A stretch of 39,044 nucleotides of DNA from Acidobacteriota bacterium (GTDB lineage Bacteria; Acidobacteriota; Terriglobia; Terriglobales; Acidobacteriaceae). The stretch is taken from contig JAFDVQ010000018.1 of assembly GCA_018268915.1 (NCBI GenBank), forward strand, positions 138,457-177,500, read 5' to 3'. The notes below the pieces were generated by a model. That model had not been told where the DNA came from, did no database searches, and worked only from the letters and a program-made list of their open reading frames with translations. Positions 32,257 to 39,044 of this stretch are shown here, in pieces. Numbering within the stretch: the first letter of the stretch is position 1; every line of letters begins with the position of its first letter. Both the position numbers and the translations under genes were made by a program.

Positions 32257-34689
32257 TTGAGCCTGCTTCGAGACCTGCAGTTCTCCATCCGCCAGTTGCG
32301 CCGCACCAAAGTCTTCGCCGCCGTCGCCATCCTCACCCTCGCCCTCGGCATCGGATGCAACACCGCCATCTTCAGCGTCTTCTACTCCGTCCTCCTTCGC
32401 CCGCTCGCGTTCCGCGACGCCGATCGCATCGTCATGGTCAACGAGCGCGCCAAGCAATTTCCCACGCTCTCCGTCTCCTGGCAGAACCTTCGCGACTGGC
32501 AAACGCAGAGCACGTCTTTCGAAGAATTTGGTGCTGCTCGCGTCTTCACCATGGCTCTCACCGGCAACGAAGAACCCGAGCAGGTGCCCAGCGAGATGAT
32601 CAGCGGGAACCTACTCCATCTTCTCGGCGTCAATGTCGCCGCCGGACGCGGAATCTCACCCTCCGACGACCAGCCTTCCTCATCCGCAGTCGTGCTCCTC
32701 GGCTACGGCCTCTGGCAGCGCAAGTACTCAGGCTCACCCGACATCCTCGGCAAATCCATCACCCTCGATCGCCAGTCCTACACCGTCATTGGCATTCTCC
32801 CCAAGGGCTACGAACTCCTCAATCAAATACCGGACATCGTCATCGCCATGGGTCCCTGGGCTGCCAAACTTCCCGACGACCGCTCGTGGCACCCCGGCAT
32901 CTTCGCCATCGCGCGCCTCAAGTCTAACGTCCCTCTCGCCAACGCACGCGCCGAGATGAGTACCATCGCTCGCCGCCTCTACGAAAAGTATCCCAACGAC
33001 AACATCGCGCTCGATGCTGTGGTCAATCCGATGCACGAGCAGCTCGTCAGCCAGGCGCGCCCAGCACTTCTCACATTGCTCGGAGCCGTCATCTTCGTCC
33101 TGCTCATCGCCTGCGGAAACATCGCCAACCTCATGCTGACCCGCGCCACCGCGCGCCGCCGCGAATTATCCATCCGCATCTCTCTCGGCGCGTCCGACTG
33201 GCAGATCATCCGCCAACTCATGATCGAAGGCCTTCTGCTTTCGCTCATGGGCGCCGTCGCCGGAGTCGCCCTCGCCTACGCGCTTCTCCCCTCGCTCGTC
33301 CGCCTCGCAGGAACATCTCTGCCTGCAAATGCCGATGTCCGCATCGACATCCATGTCCTGCTCTTCACCGCACTTCTTTCTATCTGCGCCGGAGTCTTCT
33401 TCGGAGTCGCGCCCGCAGGACACGTCCGCATCTCCGACCTCCGCGCAATCTTGAACGAATCGGAGCGCGCCGGTGTAGGCAAACAAGCCCGAACTCTCCG
33501 CAACATTCTCGTTGTTTCAGAGATCTCGCTCGCCCTTCTCCTTCTCATGGGCGCAGGACTCTTCGTGCGCAGCCTAAATCGTCTCTCTGCCGTGAGCCTT
33601 GGCTTCTCCGATGACCACATCCTCGTCGCTGATCTTCAGGTCCCGCCGCCATCCGCCGCACCCACCGACGCCCACCGCAACATGGACTTCTACGACAACA
33701 CCCTTCGTGAACTTCATTCGCTCCCCGGCGTTCGCAGCGTCGCGTCGGCTTCAACCCTTCCCGTCAGCGGGCAAGGCGCCGTCATCCATTTCAACATTCA
33801 GGGTCGCCCTCCGCGCAACGGCTCCGAATACATCATGGCCAACTACCGCACCATCAGCTCCGAATACTTCCAGACGTTACGCATCCCTCTGCTTCAGGGC
33901 CGCTGGATCGAGAGCACCGATCGTGAAAACACTCCGCCCATCGTCGTCATCAACGAGGCGATGGTCAAAACCTACTTCCCCAACGAAAACCCCATCGGCA
34001 AGAAGATGCAGATCGGCGCTACACCCGACAACTCCGTTCCCTGGATGCTCATCGTCGGCGTTGTCGGCAACGTGAAGCAGTCTCTCGTCGCCGACATGCC
34101 GACCGAGTTCTACGTGCCCTACCGTCAGGCCAACGAAGTCCTCCCCGTCCGCACCATGTCCGTCGTCCTCCGCACCGAGGTTGACCCGCGCGCGCTCATC
34201 CCCGATCTCCGCGCCACCGTGCATCGCGTCAATCCCAATCAGCCCGTCGTCAAAATCCGCACGATGGAAGATAATGTCGCGCAGAACTTCTCCCAGCCTC
34301 GCTTCCGCACTCTGCTTCTCGTCGTCTTTGCGGGAATCGCGTTGCTTATCGCCGCCGTTGGCGTCTACGGAGTGATGGCCTACGCCACCGTTCAGCGCGC
34401 CGGAGAGATGGCCATCCGCATGGCGCTCGGCTGCAGCGTCGAGAAAGTCTTCATGCTCGTCGTCACCGACGGACTCCGCCTCACGCTCATCGGCATCGTC
34501 ATCGGTACCGGCTTCGGCTTGGCGCTCAGCCGCTGGCTCAAATCGCTCCTCTTCGGAGTCTCAGCCACCGACGCCCTCACCCTCACCGGCTCCATCTTCG
34601 TAGTCTTGGTCGCCGGCCTGGCGGCTACACTCATCCCCGCCCGCCGCGCCTCCAGAATCCAAATCGCCTCCATGATGCGCGAAAACTAG
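32257..34689 (+). CDS. ADOP-type ABC transporter permease
   Basis: An 810-residue permease with the duplicated MacB/FtsX plan. TM1 at about 17-40 (VFAAVAILTLALGIGCNTAIFS); first FtsX block near 270-350 ('IACGNIANLMLTRATARRR', 'ELSIRISLGASDWQIIRQLM'); second near 685-800 ('LLIAAVGVYGVMAYATVQR', 'MAIRMALGCSVEKVFMLVV'). It lacks the long prefix helix domain of the ADOP at 26470 and has no PadR neighbour. The start is TTG 32257 with GAGG 5 bases before it. No ATPase gene is near. The two ADOPs differ in sequence, so they are paralogues and not a recent copy. Confidence 0.93.
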   Translation: MSLLRDLQFSIRQLRRTKVFAAVAILTLALGIGCNTAIFSVFYSVLLRPLAFRDADRIVMVNERAKQFPTLSVSWQNLRDWQTQSTSFEEFGAARVFTMALTGNEEPEQVPSEMISGNLLHLLGVNVAAGRGISPSDDQPSSSAVVLLGYGLWQRKYSGSPDILGKSITLDRQSYTVIGILPKGYELLNQIPDIVIAMGPWAAKLPDDRSWHPGIFAIARLKSNVPLANARAEMSTIARRLYEKYPNDNIALDAVVNPMHEQLVSQARPALLTLLGAVIFVLLIACGNIANLMLTRATARRRELSIRISLGASDWQIIRQLMIEGLLLSLMGAVAGVALAYALLPSLVRLAGTSLPANADVRIDIHVLLFTALLSICAGVFFGVAPAGHVRISDLRAILNESERAGVGKQARTLRNILVVSEISLALLLLMGAGLFVRSLNRLSAVSLGFSDDHILVADLQVPPPSAAPTDAHRNMDFYDNTLRELHSLPGVRSVASASTLPVSGQGAVIHFNIQGRPPRNGSEYIMANYRTISSEYFQTLRIPLLQGRWIESTDRENTPPIVVINEAMVKTYFPNENPIGKKMQIGATPDNSVPWMLIVGVVGNVKQSLVADMPTEFYVPYRQANEVLPVRTMSVVLRTEVDPRALIPDLRATVHRVNPNQPVVKIRTMEDNVAQNFSQPRFRTLLLVVFAGIALLIAAVGVYGVMAYATVQRAGEMAIRMALGCSVEKVFMLVVTDGLRLTLIGIVIGTGFGLALSRWLKSLLFGVSATDALTLTGSIFVVLVAGLAATLIPARRASRIQIASMMREN

Positions 34690-34740
34690 CGGTCAGCGTC
34701 TTAACATTCGTACTACCAATGCCTCTCACTCCTCAACAGC

Positions 34741-34816
34741 GCTGTCATCCTGAGCGCACGGAGCCCCACGCGTAGTCTTCAGCGTGGCGGTGGTAAGCGA
34801 AGGATCTGCTTCTCGA
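34741..34816. repeat. REP-like intergenic element
   Basis: The segment begins GCTGTCATCCTGAGCG and ends AGCGAAGGATCTGCTTCTC, with ATCCT and AGGAT pairing at the ends and CCACGC (34766-34771) pairing with GCGTGG (34782-34787) in the middle. Such 'GTCATCCTGAGC...GAAGGATCTGC' elements are, as I recall, scattered in many bacterial genomes. Only one copy is seen in this window. Confidence 0.45.
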
Positions 34817-34877
34817 ATTACGTGAACGATCGAACCTTCAAAGCCAAGGAAGAGACGCCATCGGAAATCACGCCTCA

Positions 34878-35348
34878 TCATGCGCGCTTAGCTATTAAGA
34901 CGACTTCGTCCAAGAAGACGAAAAGAGTGTCCCGGAGTCTGTCATGAGAAGCTTTTTGGTCTTTGAAATAGCTTGCTTTAAATACGTCAATTGCATCCGA
35001 TAGCCTAGATGCCATTCTCGATTTCCGAATCTCATCATTAATGAGGATCCTGCTTGCTAACATGCGTTGGAGTTCAATTCCTCTATTTCTGAATTCGTCT
35101 CTCACCGCACTTTGGGTGAGATCCTCTTCTTTGCGAACCTCCGTTGGCCCCCAGGCCGCATGGAGAGCAAATCTGAAATCAGTGAGCCCCTCGACGATTT
35201 CCCGGCATTCTTGTTTAACGTTGTCTCTCTTCCATTGCCTCAATTGCTGTCGGCTCGTGAGCAAATAGCCGACCATAATGCCGACCATCGGCCCGACCGC
35301 TGCCCAGACCTGAAAGAAAACAGTGAGATGCGGATGAGGATCCAGCAT
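34878..35348 (-). CDS. Hypothetical single-pass membrane protein, AT-richer than neighbours
   Basis: A 156-residue protein. ATG 35348 follows AGGTGG at about 5 bases; the longer frame from TTG 35372 is rejected. One TM at about 10-32 (VFFQVWAAVGPMVGIMVGYLL) is followed by a long, charged helical cytoplasmic part (RQQLRQWKRDNVKQECREIVEGL; RDEFRNRGIELQRMLASRIL; KASYFKDQKASHDRLRDTLFVFLDEVV, in pieces). No family recognised. GC of about 45-50% by eye is below the flanks, which suggests foreign origin. No phage or IS gene is next to it. Confidence 0.6.
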   Translation of the reverse strand: MLDPHPHLTVFFQVWAAVGPMVGIMVGYLLTSRQQLRQWKRDNVKQECREIVEGLTDFRFALHAAWGPTEVRKEEDLTQSAVRDEFRNRGIELQRMLASRILINDEIRKSRMASRLSDAIDVFKASYFKDQKASHDRLRDTLFVFLDEVVLIAKRA

Positions 35349-35536
35349 GCAAACCACCTGTGAGACTGACAAGAATGTGGATATTTTACGCTCTAATTTG
35401 GCATCCTCGGCATAAAGGAAATTGCTGGGAAGTCAATGCGGACTTGCGGTGTTGCTTAACGCAAAGCGCCTCTAACTCGCTAGTAGATGGAAAGGGGTTA
35501 GGTCCAGAAGCGCCTATATGCAAATCATCGACTTTG

Positions 35537-36883
35537 CTACTCCGCCCCCGGCCTAAACCTCACAAACACCGACACTCCCACCGGATCCGATCCATAAACC
35601 GCCTGCAGCGGCTTCCCCACTCCGTACACCGTCATCTGCGCTCCCACCGCCGTCGACAATCCATGCCACCGCGAGACCTCGCGATCATAACCCGCCGTAT
35701 ATGCCTGCACATGCGTCAGCGGCTCTTCATGAAACCCCACCGGAATCGGCTGCTCGCCCAGCAGCAACTCATTCGTCCGCCCTGCATTCTCAATCCGCAT
35801 CCACGCGTAATTACGATCCAGAAACCGTAGAGTCGACTCAAACAAATAGCTGTTCTCTTTCGCATCATCCGCCAGCGATCGCGTCCGCCCCCACAGCAGC
35901 GTGCTCGCCCAGTTTCCATGCGCAACCGGACGGTTGTACATCACGGAGGCCGTAGTCCGTGTCTGGTCCTCATCCGCAAACAGCGCCTCCGGGCTCTTGA
36001 TCCGCGCATACGAAACCTGCCCGCTCCAATTCTTTCCCGGCTGCACCGTCACGCGCGTTGCCCACGAGTCAATCTTTCCCTGATCGATATTCCATCGATG
36101 CTCATCCGGCTCGCGCCCGTGGAAACCTCCAGCCTCGACCCGCACAGGTCCCTTCGTGTACCCAACCGTCACAACATCGTTCGCAATGTGCGTCGAATCC
36201 TGCTGATGGTGTCCCAGCGTCCCCACCGGGTTCTCCGATGCCGACGCCCGATGCGGAAACGCCGAAGGCCCGACCGCCGGGTCTCCCACCGGCGCAACAT
36301 AGAAACTCAGCAACTGATCTTTTCCGAGATGCAGATCGTAAAGCGCGGCCAACTCCATGAAGAAATCGTGCGGATGCTGCCCATCCGCAATCGGCACCCC
36401 GTACGCCGTCTCACCCTGCTGAAACAGCAGCGGATACTGCTCCGACGTCACCGTCGCCGGCTCCAGGCTGAACATGGCGCGCACCGTCAGCTGCCCCGGC
36501 CCCAGTTCCCGTTCCGCCATCGGCATAAACCAGTTCGTCGAGAACAGCTTGTCCCCGCCCCGCGGGCTCGATTGCTGCGTATCCAGCACAAACGCATTTG
36601 CGTGGAACATCAGCATCCACGCGCCTTTCATGCTCATCACCATCGGCACCGGCGTCGAATTCGGCTCCGCGCTCGTGCCCGAAGAAGCATGATGCTCGAT
36701 CTCCTGCACAAACGTCTTCGGATGCATCCCGTCCATGAGCCGCATCATGCCCTGATCCTTGCCGTGGTTCATGCCACTCATCGACTGTGACATTGAGCCC
36801 TGTTGGGGATTCTGAGCAAAGGCAAAAGAGCATAGCGATATCAAAGAAACGGAGATTATCTGACGTCTCAAACGGTTATGCAT
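35537..36883 (-). CDS. Outer-membrane barrel-like protein with a Met/His-rich N-terminus
   Basis: A 448-residue exported protein. ATG 36883, with AAAGG 4 bases upstream, opens the signal peptide (MHNRLRRQIISVSLISLCSF). Just after cleavage, residues 31-65 are dense in Met and His: SMSQSMSGMNHGKDQGMMRLMDGMHP, given here as a run of about 25 residues described in part, followed by EIEHHASSG. Such clusters bind Cu(I) in CopA/CopB/CusF-type proteins. The rest alternates amphipathic strands of a barrel (e.g. 'LLSFYVAPVGDPAVG', 'RVTVQPGKNWSGQVSYARI', 'ASVMYNRPVAHGNWASTLLWG') and ends 'VSVFVRFRPGAE'. A copper- or metal-linked outer-membrane role is an inference; no copper genes are in the window. Confidence 0.7.
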   Translation of the reverse strand: MHNRLRRQIISVSLISLCSFAFAQNPQQGSMSQSMSGMNHGKDQGMMRLMDGMHPKTFVQEIEHHASSGTSAEPNSTPVPMVMSMKGAWMLMFHANAFVLDTQQSSPRGGDKLFSTNWFMPMAERELGPGQLTVRAMFSLEPATVTSEQYPLLFQQGETAYGVPIADGQHPHDFFMELAALYDLHLGKDQLLSFYVAPVGDPAVGPSAFPHRASASENPVGTLGHHQQDSTHIANDVVTVGYTKGPVRVEAGGFHGREPDEHRWNIDQGKIDSWATRVTVQPGKNWSGQVSYARIKSPEALFADEDQTRTTASVMYNRPVAHGNWASTLLWGRTRSLADDAKENSYLFESTLRFLDRNYAWMRIENAGRTNELLLGEQPIPVGFHEEPLTHVQAYTAGYDREVSRWHGLSTAVGAQMTVYGVGKPLQAVYGSDPVGVSVFVRFRPGAE

Positions 36884-36982
36884 TCTCCCTTTCGATGCAA
36901 TGGGTGGATACTGGTTTGCTGTTTCATTCGAACACATGGCGGCGTGCCCCGAGTCCTGACTCTTCTCGTGCGTCGTTGCCGC

Positions 36983-37000
36983 ACTGAGATATGACTCAGT
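36983..37000. promoter_or_regulatory. Palindrome in the divergent region, possible operator
   Basis: ACTGAG, six bases ATATGA, then CTCAGT form a perfect 6-bp inverted repeat. It lies between the barrel gene (start 36883) and the lectin-like gene (start 37118). A shorter one, TCTTA-T-TAAGA, is at 37012-37022. Either could be a dimeric regulator site; chance is not excluded. Confidence 0.3.
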
Positions 37001-37117
37001 CCCACTTCATCTCTTATTAAGACCGGGTTGGAACATCCGGCTTCGCCTTCGGTCTGGCCGTTGGTACGTTCGTCTCAGCTTCTATCGCCGAATCCCCCAC
37101 AGGAGAAAAAGTTCGAC

Positions 37118-38314
37118 ATGCACGCCCTCCCCCATGCATTCCTGCGCCCCGCGAATACCGGACGTAGACGCAAGATCATCTTCAGCACACTGCTTGCAGC
37201 AGGATTCGTAACATGGCATGCCAACGCCTCGCCATCTCAACCCATCAATGTTCCGATGTCCGCCGAAAGTTTCTCCCTCTCTGCGCCCAACGGCGGATCC
37301 GCCAACGGCCCTCAGTTTCTCGAATACCTCGGCCGCAAAGCGGTCTACCTTCCCTCTGGCCTGATCAGCGTAAAAGACTCGAAACTGCGCGACGGCACCA
37401 TCGATGTAGACGTTGCAACCAGACAAAACGCGCTTTTCGCCGGAGTCGCTTTTCGCGAAGAATCAGATGCAAATCTCGAAATCATCTACTTCCGGCCAGG
37501 AGCCTCTGACACCATCGAAGCCATGCAATACACGCCCCGCCTCAATGGAGACGCCATCTGGCAGCTGCTCAACACTGACCACGAAAAAGCCAGCGCCCAC
37601 GTCCCCAAAGATCAATGGTTCCACATCAGGCTCGTGGTCGCCGGCCGCACCTGCACCGTCTTCCTGAACAACAGCTCCGATCCCGCGATGACCGTCACCA
37701 ACCTCCGCCGCGGCGACTCCGAAGGCGCCATCGCTCTCTGGGGCCTCGGCGGTGGCGCCTATTTCAGTAATCTCAGCTACTCCACCGCGCCGGAAAGAGC
37801 GCCGCTCGCTGATCTGCCGCCATTCCAGGAGGCCGGCGTAGTCTCGGACTGGGAGCTTTCACCCGCCTTCGACGCCTCCGAGGTGGATGCGGCGACCTAT
37901 CCAACTTCAATCGAGCAATGGGACAAGGTGCGTGCCGAAGATCCCGGCTTCGTGCTGATCAACCGTTATCGCAACAGCCCCGCGATGTTTCCCATGCCTT
38001 CTCGCGACGAAATGCGCAAGGGCCGCGCGAAAGGCGCAAAGGTGGTCTTCGCCCGTGCGCACATCAACTCGCCTGCGGCCGCAGACAAGATCCTGAAGAT
38101 TGGTTACAGCGACGACATCGTTGTCTATCTCAACGGCAAAGCGATCTTCTCCGGAAAAAATGCGCTCACGTATCGCAGCGACGATGCACTCGGCGTCTTC
38201 GGCCTCAACGATCAGGCGCCTATTCACCTGAACGCCGGCGATAACGAGCTGCTCGTCGCCGTCACAGAGTACAACGGCGGCTGGGCCTTCGAATGCAAGC
38301 TGTCGCCGAACTGA
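37118..38314 (+). CDS. Secreted lectin-like (LamG / DUF1080-like) protein
   Basis: A 398-residue exported protein. ATG 37118 has AGGAG 12 bases upstream, a rather long gap, and leads into a signal peptide (residues about 18-38, IIFSTLLAAGFVTWHANA). The first domain (about 40-240) is a concanavalin-type sandwich: 'LEYLGRKAVYLPSGLISVKD', 'LRDGTIDVDVATRQNALFAG', 'LEIIYFRPG', 'WFHIRLVVAGRTCTVFLNN' and 'AIALWGLGGGAYFSNLSY', as in 3-keto-disaccharide hydrolase-like (DUF1080) proteins. A second domain (about 310-395) has 'IGYSDDIVVYLNGKAIFSG' and 'AGDNELLVAVTEYNGGW', a jelly-roll like those appended to glycosidases. I see no catalytic pair, so binding to carbohydrate is the safer call. Confidence 0.75.
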   Translation: MHALPHAFLRPANTGRRRKIIFSTLLAAGFVTWHANASPSQPINVPMSAESFSLSAPNGGSANGPQFLEYLGRKAVYLPSGLISVKDSKLRDGTIDVDVATRQNALFAGVAFREESDANLEIIYFRPGASDTIEAMQYTPRLNGDAIWQLLNTDHEKASAHVPKDQWFHIRLVVAGRTCTVFLNNSSDPAMTVTNLRRGDSEGAIALWGLGGGAYFSNLSYSTAPERAPLADLPPFQEAGVVSDWELSPAFDASEVDAATYPTSIEQWDKVRAEDPGFVLINRYRNSPAMFPMPSRDEMRKGRAKGAKVVFARAHINSPAAADKILKIGYSDDIVVYLNGKAIFSGKNALTYRSDDALGVFGLNDQAPIHLNAGDNELLVAVTEYNGGWAFECKLSPN

Positions 38315-38318
38315 GAAC

Positions 38319-39044
38319 TCACGGCGTCGTCGTGGCAGAGTCATTCGGTATCAATCGCACCGAAGTCAAATCATAAGCAATCGTCTTGAAAATGCTGCTC
38401 AGCGAAGTGATCGTGTTCGTCGGTCCCGAGGCCTGACATCCGGTATCACTTCCGGGCAGGTAGTAATCCGAGAAAAAAGTCGAAGCGCTGCTGGCCATCG
38501 CCTGCATCGCCGCGCAGGGACTTATATACGGATGACTCACGTAGGAGTGGCGATCGCTCGAGCAGGCACCCGGGTCGCCAGTCCAGGAGTTGGCGCTCTT
38601 CGACGAGGCCAGCGCTCCATATGCAATGGAATAAAACTTCGTCGCATTGCTCGAGTCGCCCGGGTACGTCTTGGCGTAATTGGCAGCATCGACCCCCTGC
38701 GAACACTGCCCGTTCCAAGACGGGTATGACCCTGACGACGTCGCCACGGTCGTGCTCTGCGAGCCAGTTACCATGTCGTTGTACCCTGCCTGGAACCCGC
38801 TTCCCGGACTGTTTTCCTTTGCAGTGGCATTGCCGTCGCTCAGCAGGATGATCACATTTTGCGAACCCGGCTTCAACCTCTGCTCGGCGACAAGAGCAGC
38901 CTGTGCCGCGTAGATCGCGCCGGCGTAGTAGGTGTTCTCGTTCGTGGTGGACATTCCCACGCAGCCGCTTTTCCCGCCCGCAGCCTTCACCAGATTTGAG
39001 ATTGTCTGCAGCGATGTCGCATCGTTGCTCGCCCGGTAGTCATT
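38319..39044 (-). CDS. TadG/VWA-type pilus-assembly-related protein, C-terminal part (cut by right edge)
   Basis: The frame is open from the stop at 38319 to the window end, 241 codons without a start (the GTG at 38990 is internal, as the frame continues upstream without a stop). 'NTYYAGAIYAAQAAL' and 'NVIILLSDGNAT' are VWA-domain strand and MIDAS-like loop elements, 'FYSIAYGA' is another core strand, and the tail 'SLSSIFKTIAYDLTSVRLIPN' is the usual end of TadG-like VWA proteins. Five Cys residues are spread over the visible part. TadG-type proteins anchor the Tad/Flp pilus machinery in the envelope. The N-terminal TM and other tad genes would lie outside to the right. It meets the lectin-like gene head-on with a 4-base gap. 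Confidence 0.8.
   Translation of the reverse strand, partial: NDYRASNDATSLQTISNLVKAAGGKSGCVGMSTTNENTYYAGAIYAAQAALVAEQRLKPGSQNVIILLSDGNATAKENSPGSGFQAGYNDMVTGSQSTTVATSSGSYPSWNGQCSQGVDAANYAKTYPGDSSNATKFYSIAYGALASSKSANSWTGDPGACSSDRHSYVSHPYISPCAAMQAMASSASTFFSDYYLPGSDTGCQASGPTNTITSLSSIFKTIAYDLTSVRLIPNDSATTTP

Noticed and set aside
26470..34689. Mobile element flanked by two ADOP copies
   Set aside because: The two permeases face away from each other on opposite strands, differ in sequence and architecture, and lack terminal repeats or transposase.
1..39044. tRNA, rRNA and other known RNA genes
   Set aside because: No cloverleaf pattern, T-loop signature or rRNA sequence was seen by eye on either strand; a covariance scan could still find small RNAs.

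Overview
The window looks like chromosomal DNA of an Acidobacteriota member, probably class Terriglobia. This rests on family content, not on a marker gene. It holds two large orphan ABC permeases of the ADOP type (acidobacterial duplicated orphan permease), one under a PadR regulator, the start of a VWFA-related acidobacterial secreted protein, an lpxB (so a Gram-negative outer membrane), outer-membrane barrels with signal peptides, and many secreted proteins. Coding DNA is GC-rich. Starts are often GTG or TTG, and neighbouring genes often overlap as ATGA, GTGA or TGATG. I see no rRNA, tRNA, CRISPR array, insertion sequence or intact prophage.

Layout. 1-4529 (minus strand): O-methyltransferase, two translationally coupled periplasmic amidohydrolases, and a VWFA-related protein cut by the left edge. 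4808-11762 (plus): alginate-export-type barrel, methyl-accepting chemotaxis protein, SnoaL-like protein, lpxB, and an M1-peptidase-like protein that has lost its zinc and catalytic residues and carries C-terminal TPRs; a clear terminator follows. 11967-17105 (plus): a run of secreted proteins, namely a beta-propeller, a DNRLRE/collagen-like fibre protein split by a -1 frameshift, and a coupled lectin-like protein. 17127-20614: a DUF192-PilZ fusion, a small secreted Pro-rich protein, a gene with two compensating frameshifts, a DUF2306-like membrane protein and an RlpA-like protein. 20615-21440 is gene-poor. 21441-26398: GH24 lysozyme, a two-gene outer-membrane/periplasmic operon with a possible structured leader, a PF04020 membrane protein, an ECF sigma/anti-sigma pair, a membrane-anchored TPR protein and a conserved hypothetical. 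26470-34689: PadR-ADOP operon, GlsB/YeaQ protein, M2 dipeptidyl carboxypeptidase and a second ADOP. 34690-39044: a repeat-like intergenic element, an AT-richer membrane protein, a Met/His-rich barrel, a lectin-like secreted protein and a TadG/VWA-type protein cut by the right edge.

Most of the window is envelope biology: lipid A synthesis, barrels, secreted binding proteins, peptidoglycan-acting enzymes and envelope stress functions. The most unusual items are the collagen-stalk fibre gene with its frameshift and its two secreted neighbours, the DUF192-PilZ fusion, the dead M1 peptidase beside lpxB, and the Met/His-rich barrel. None of these is proven to be a new system from sequence alone.
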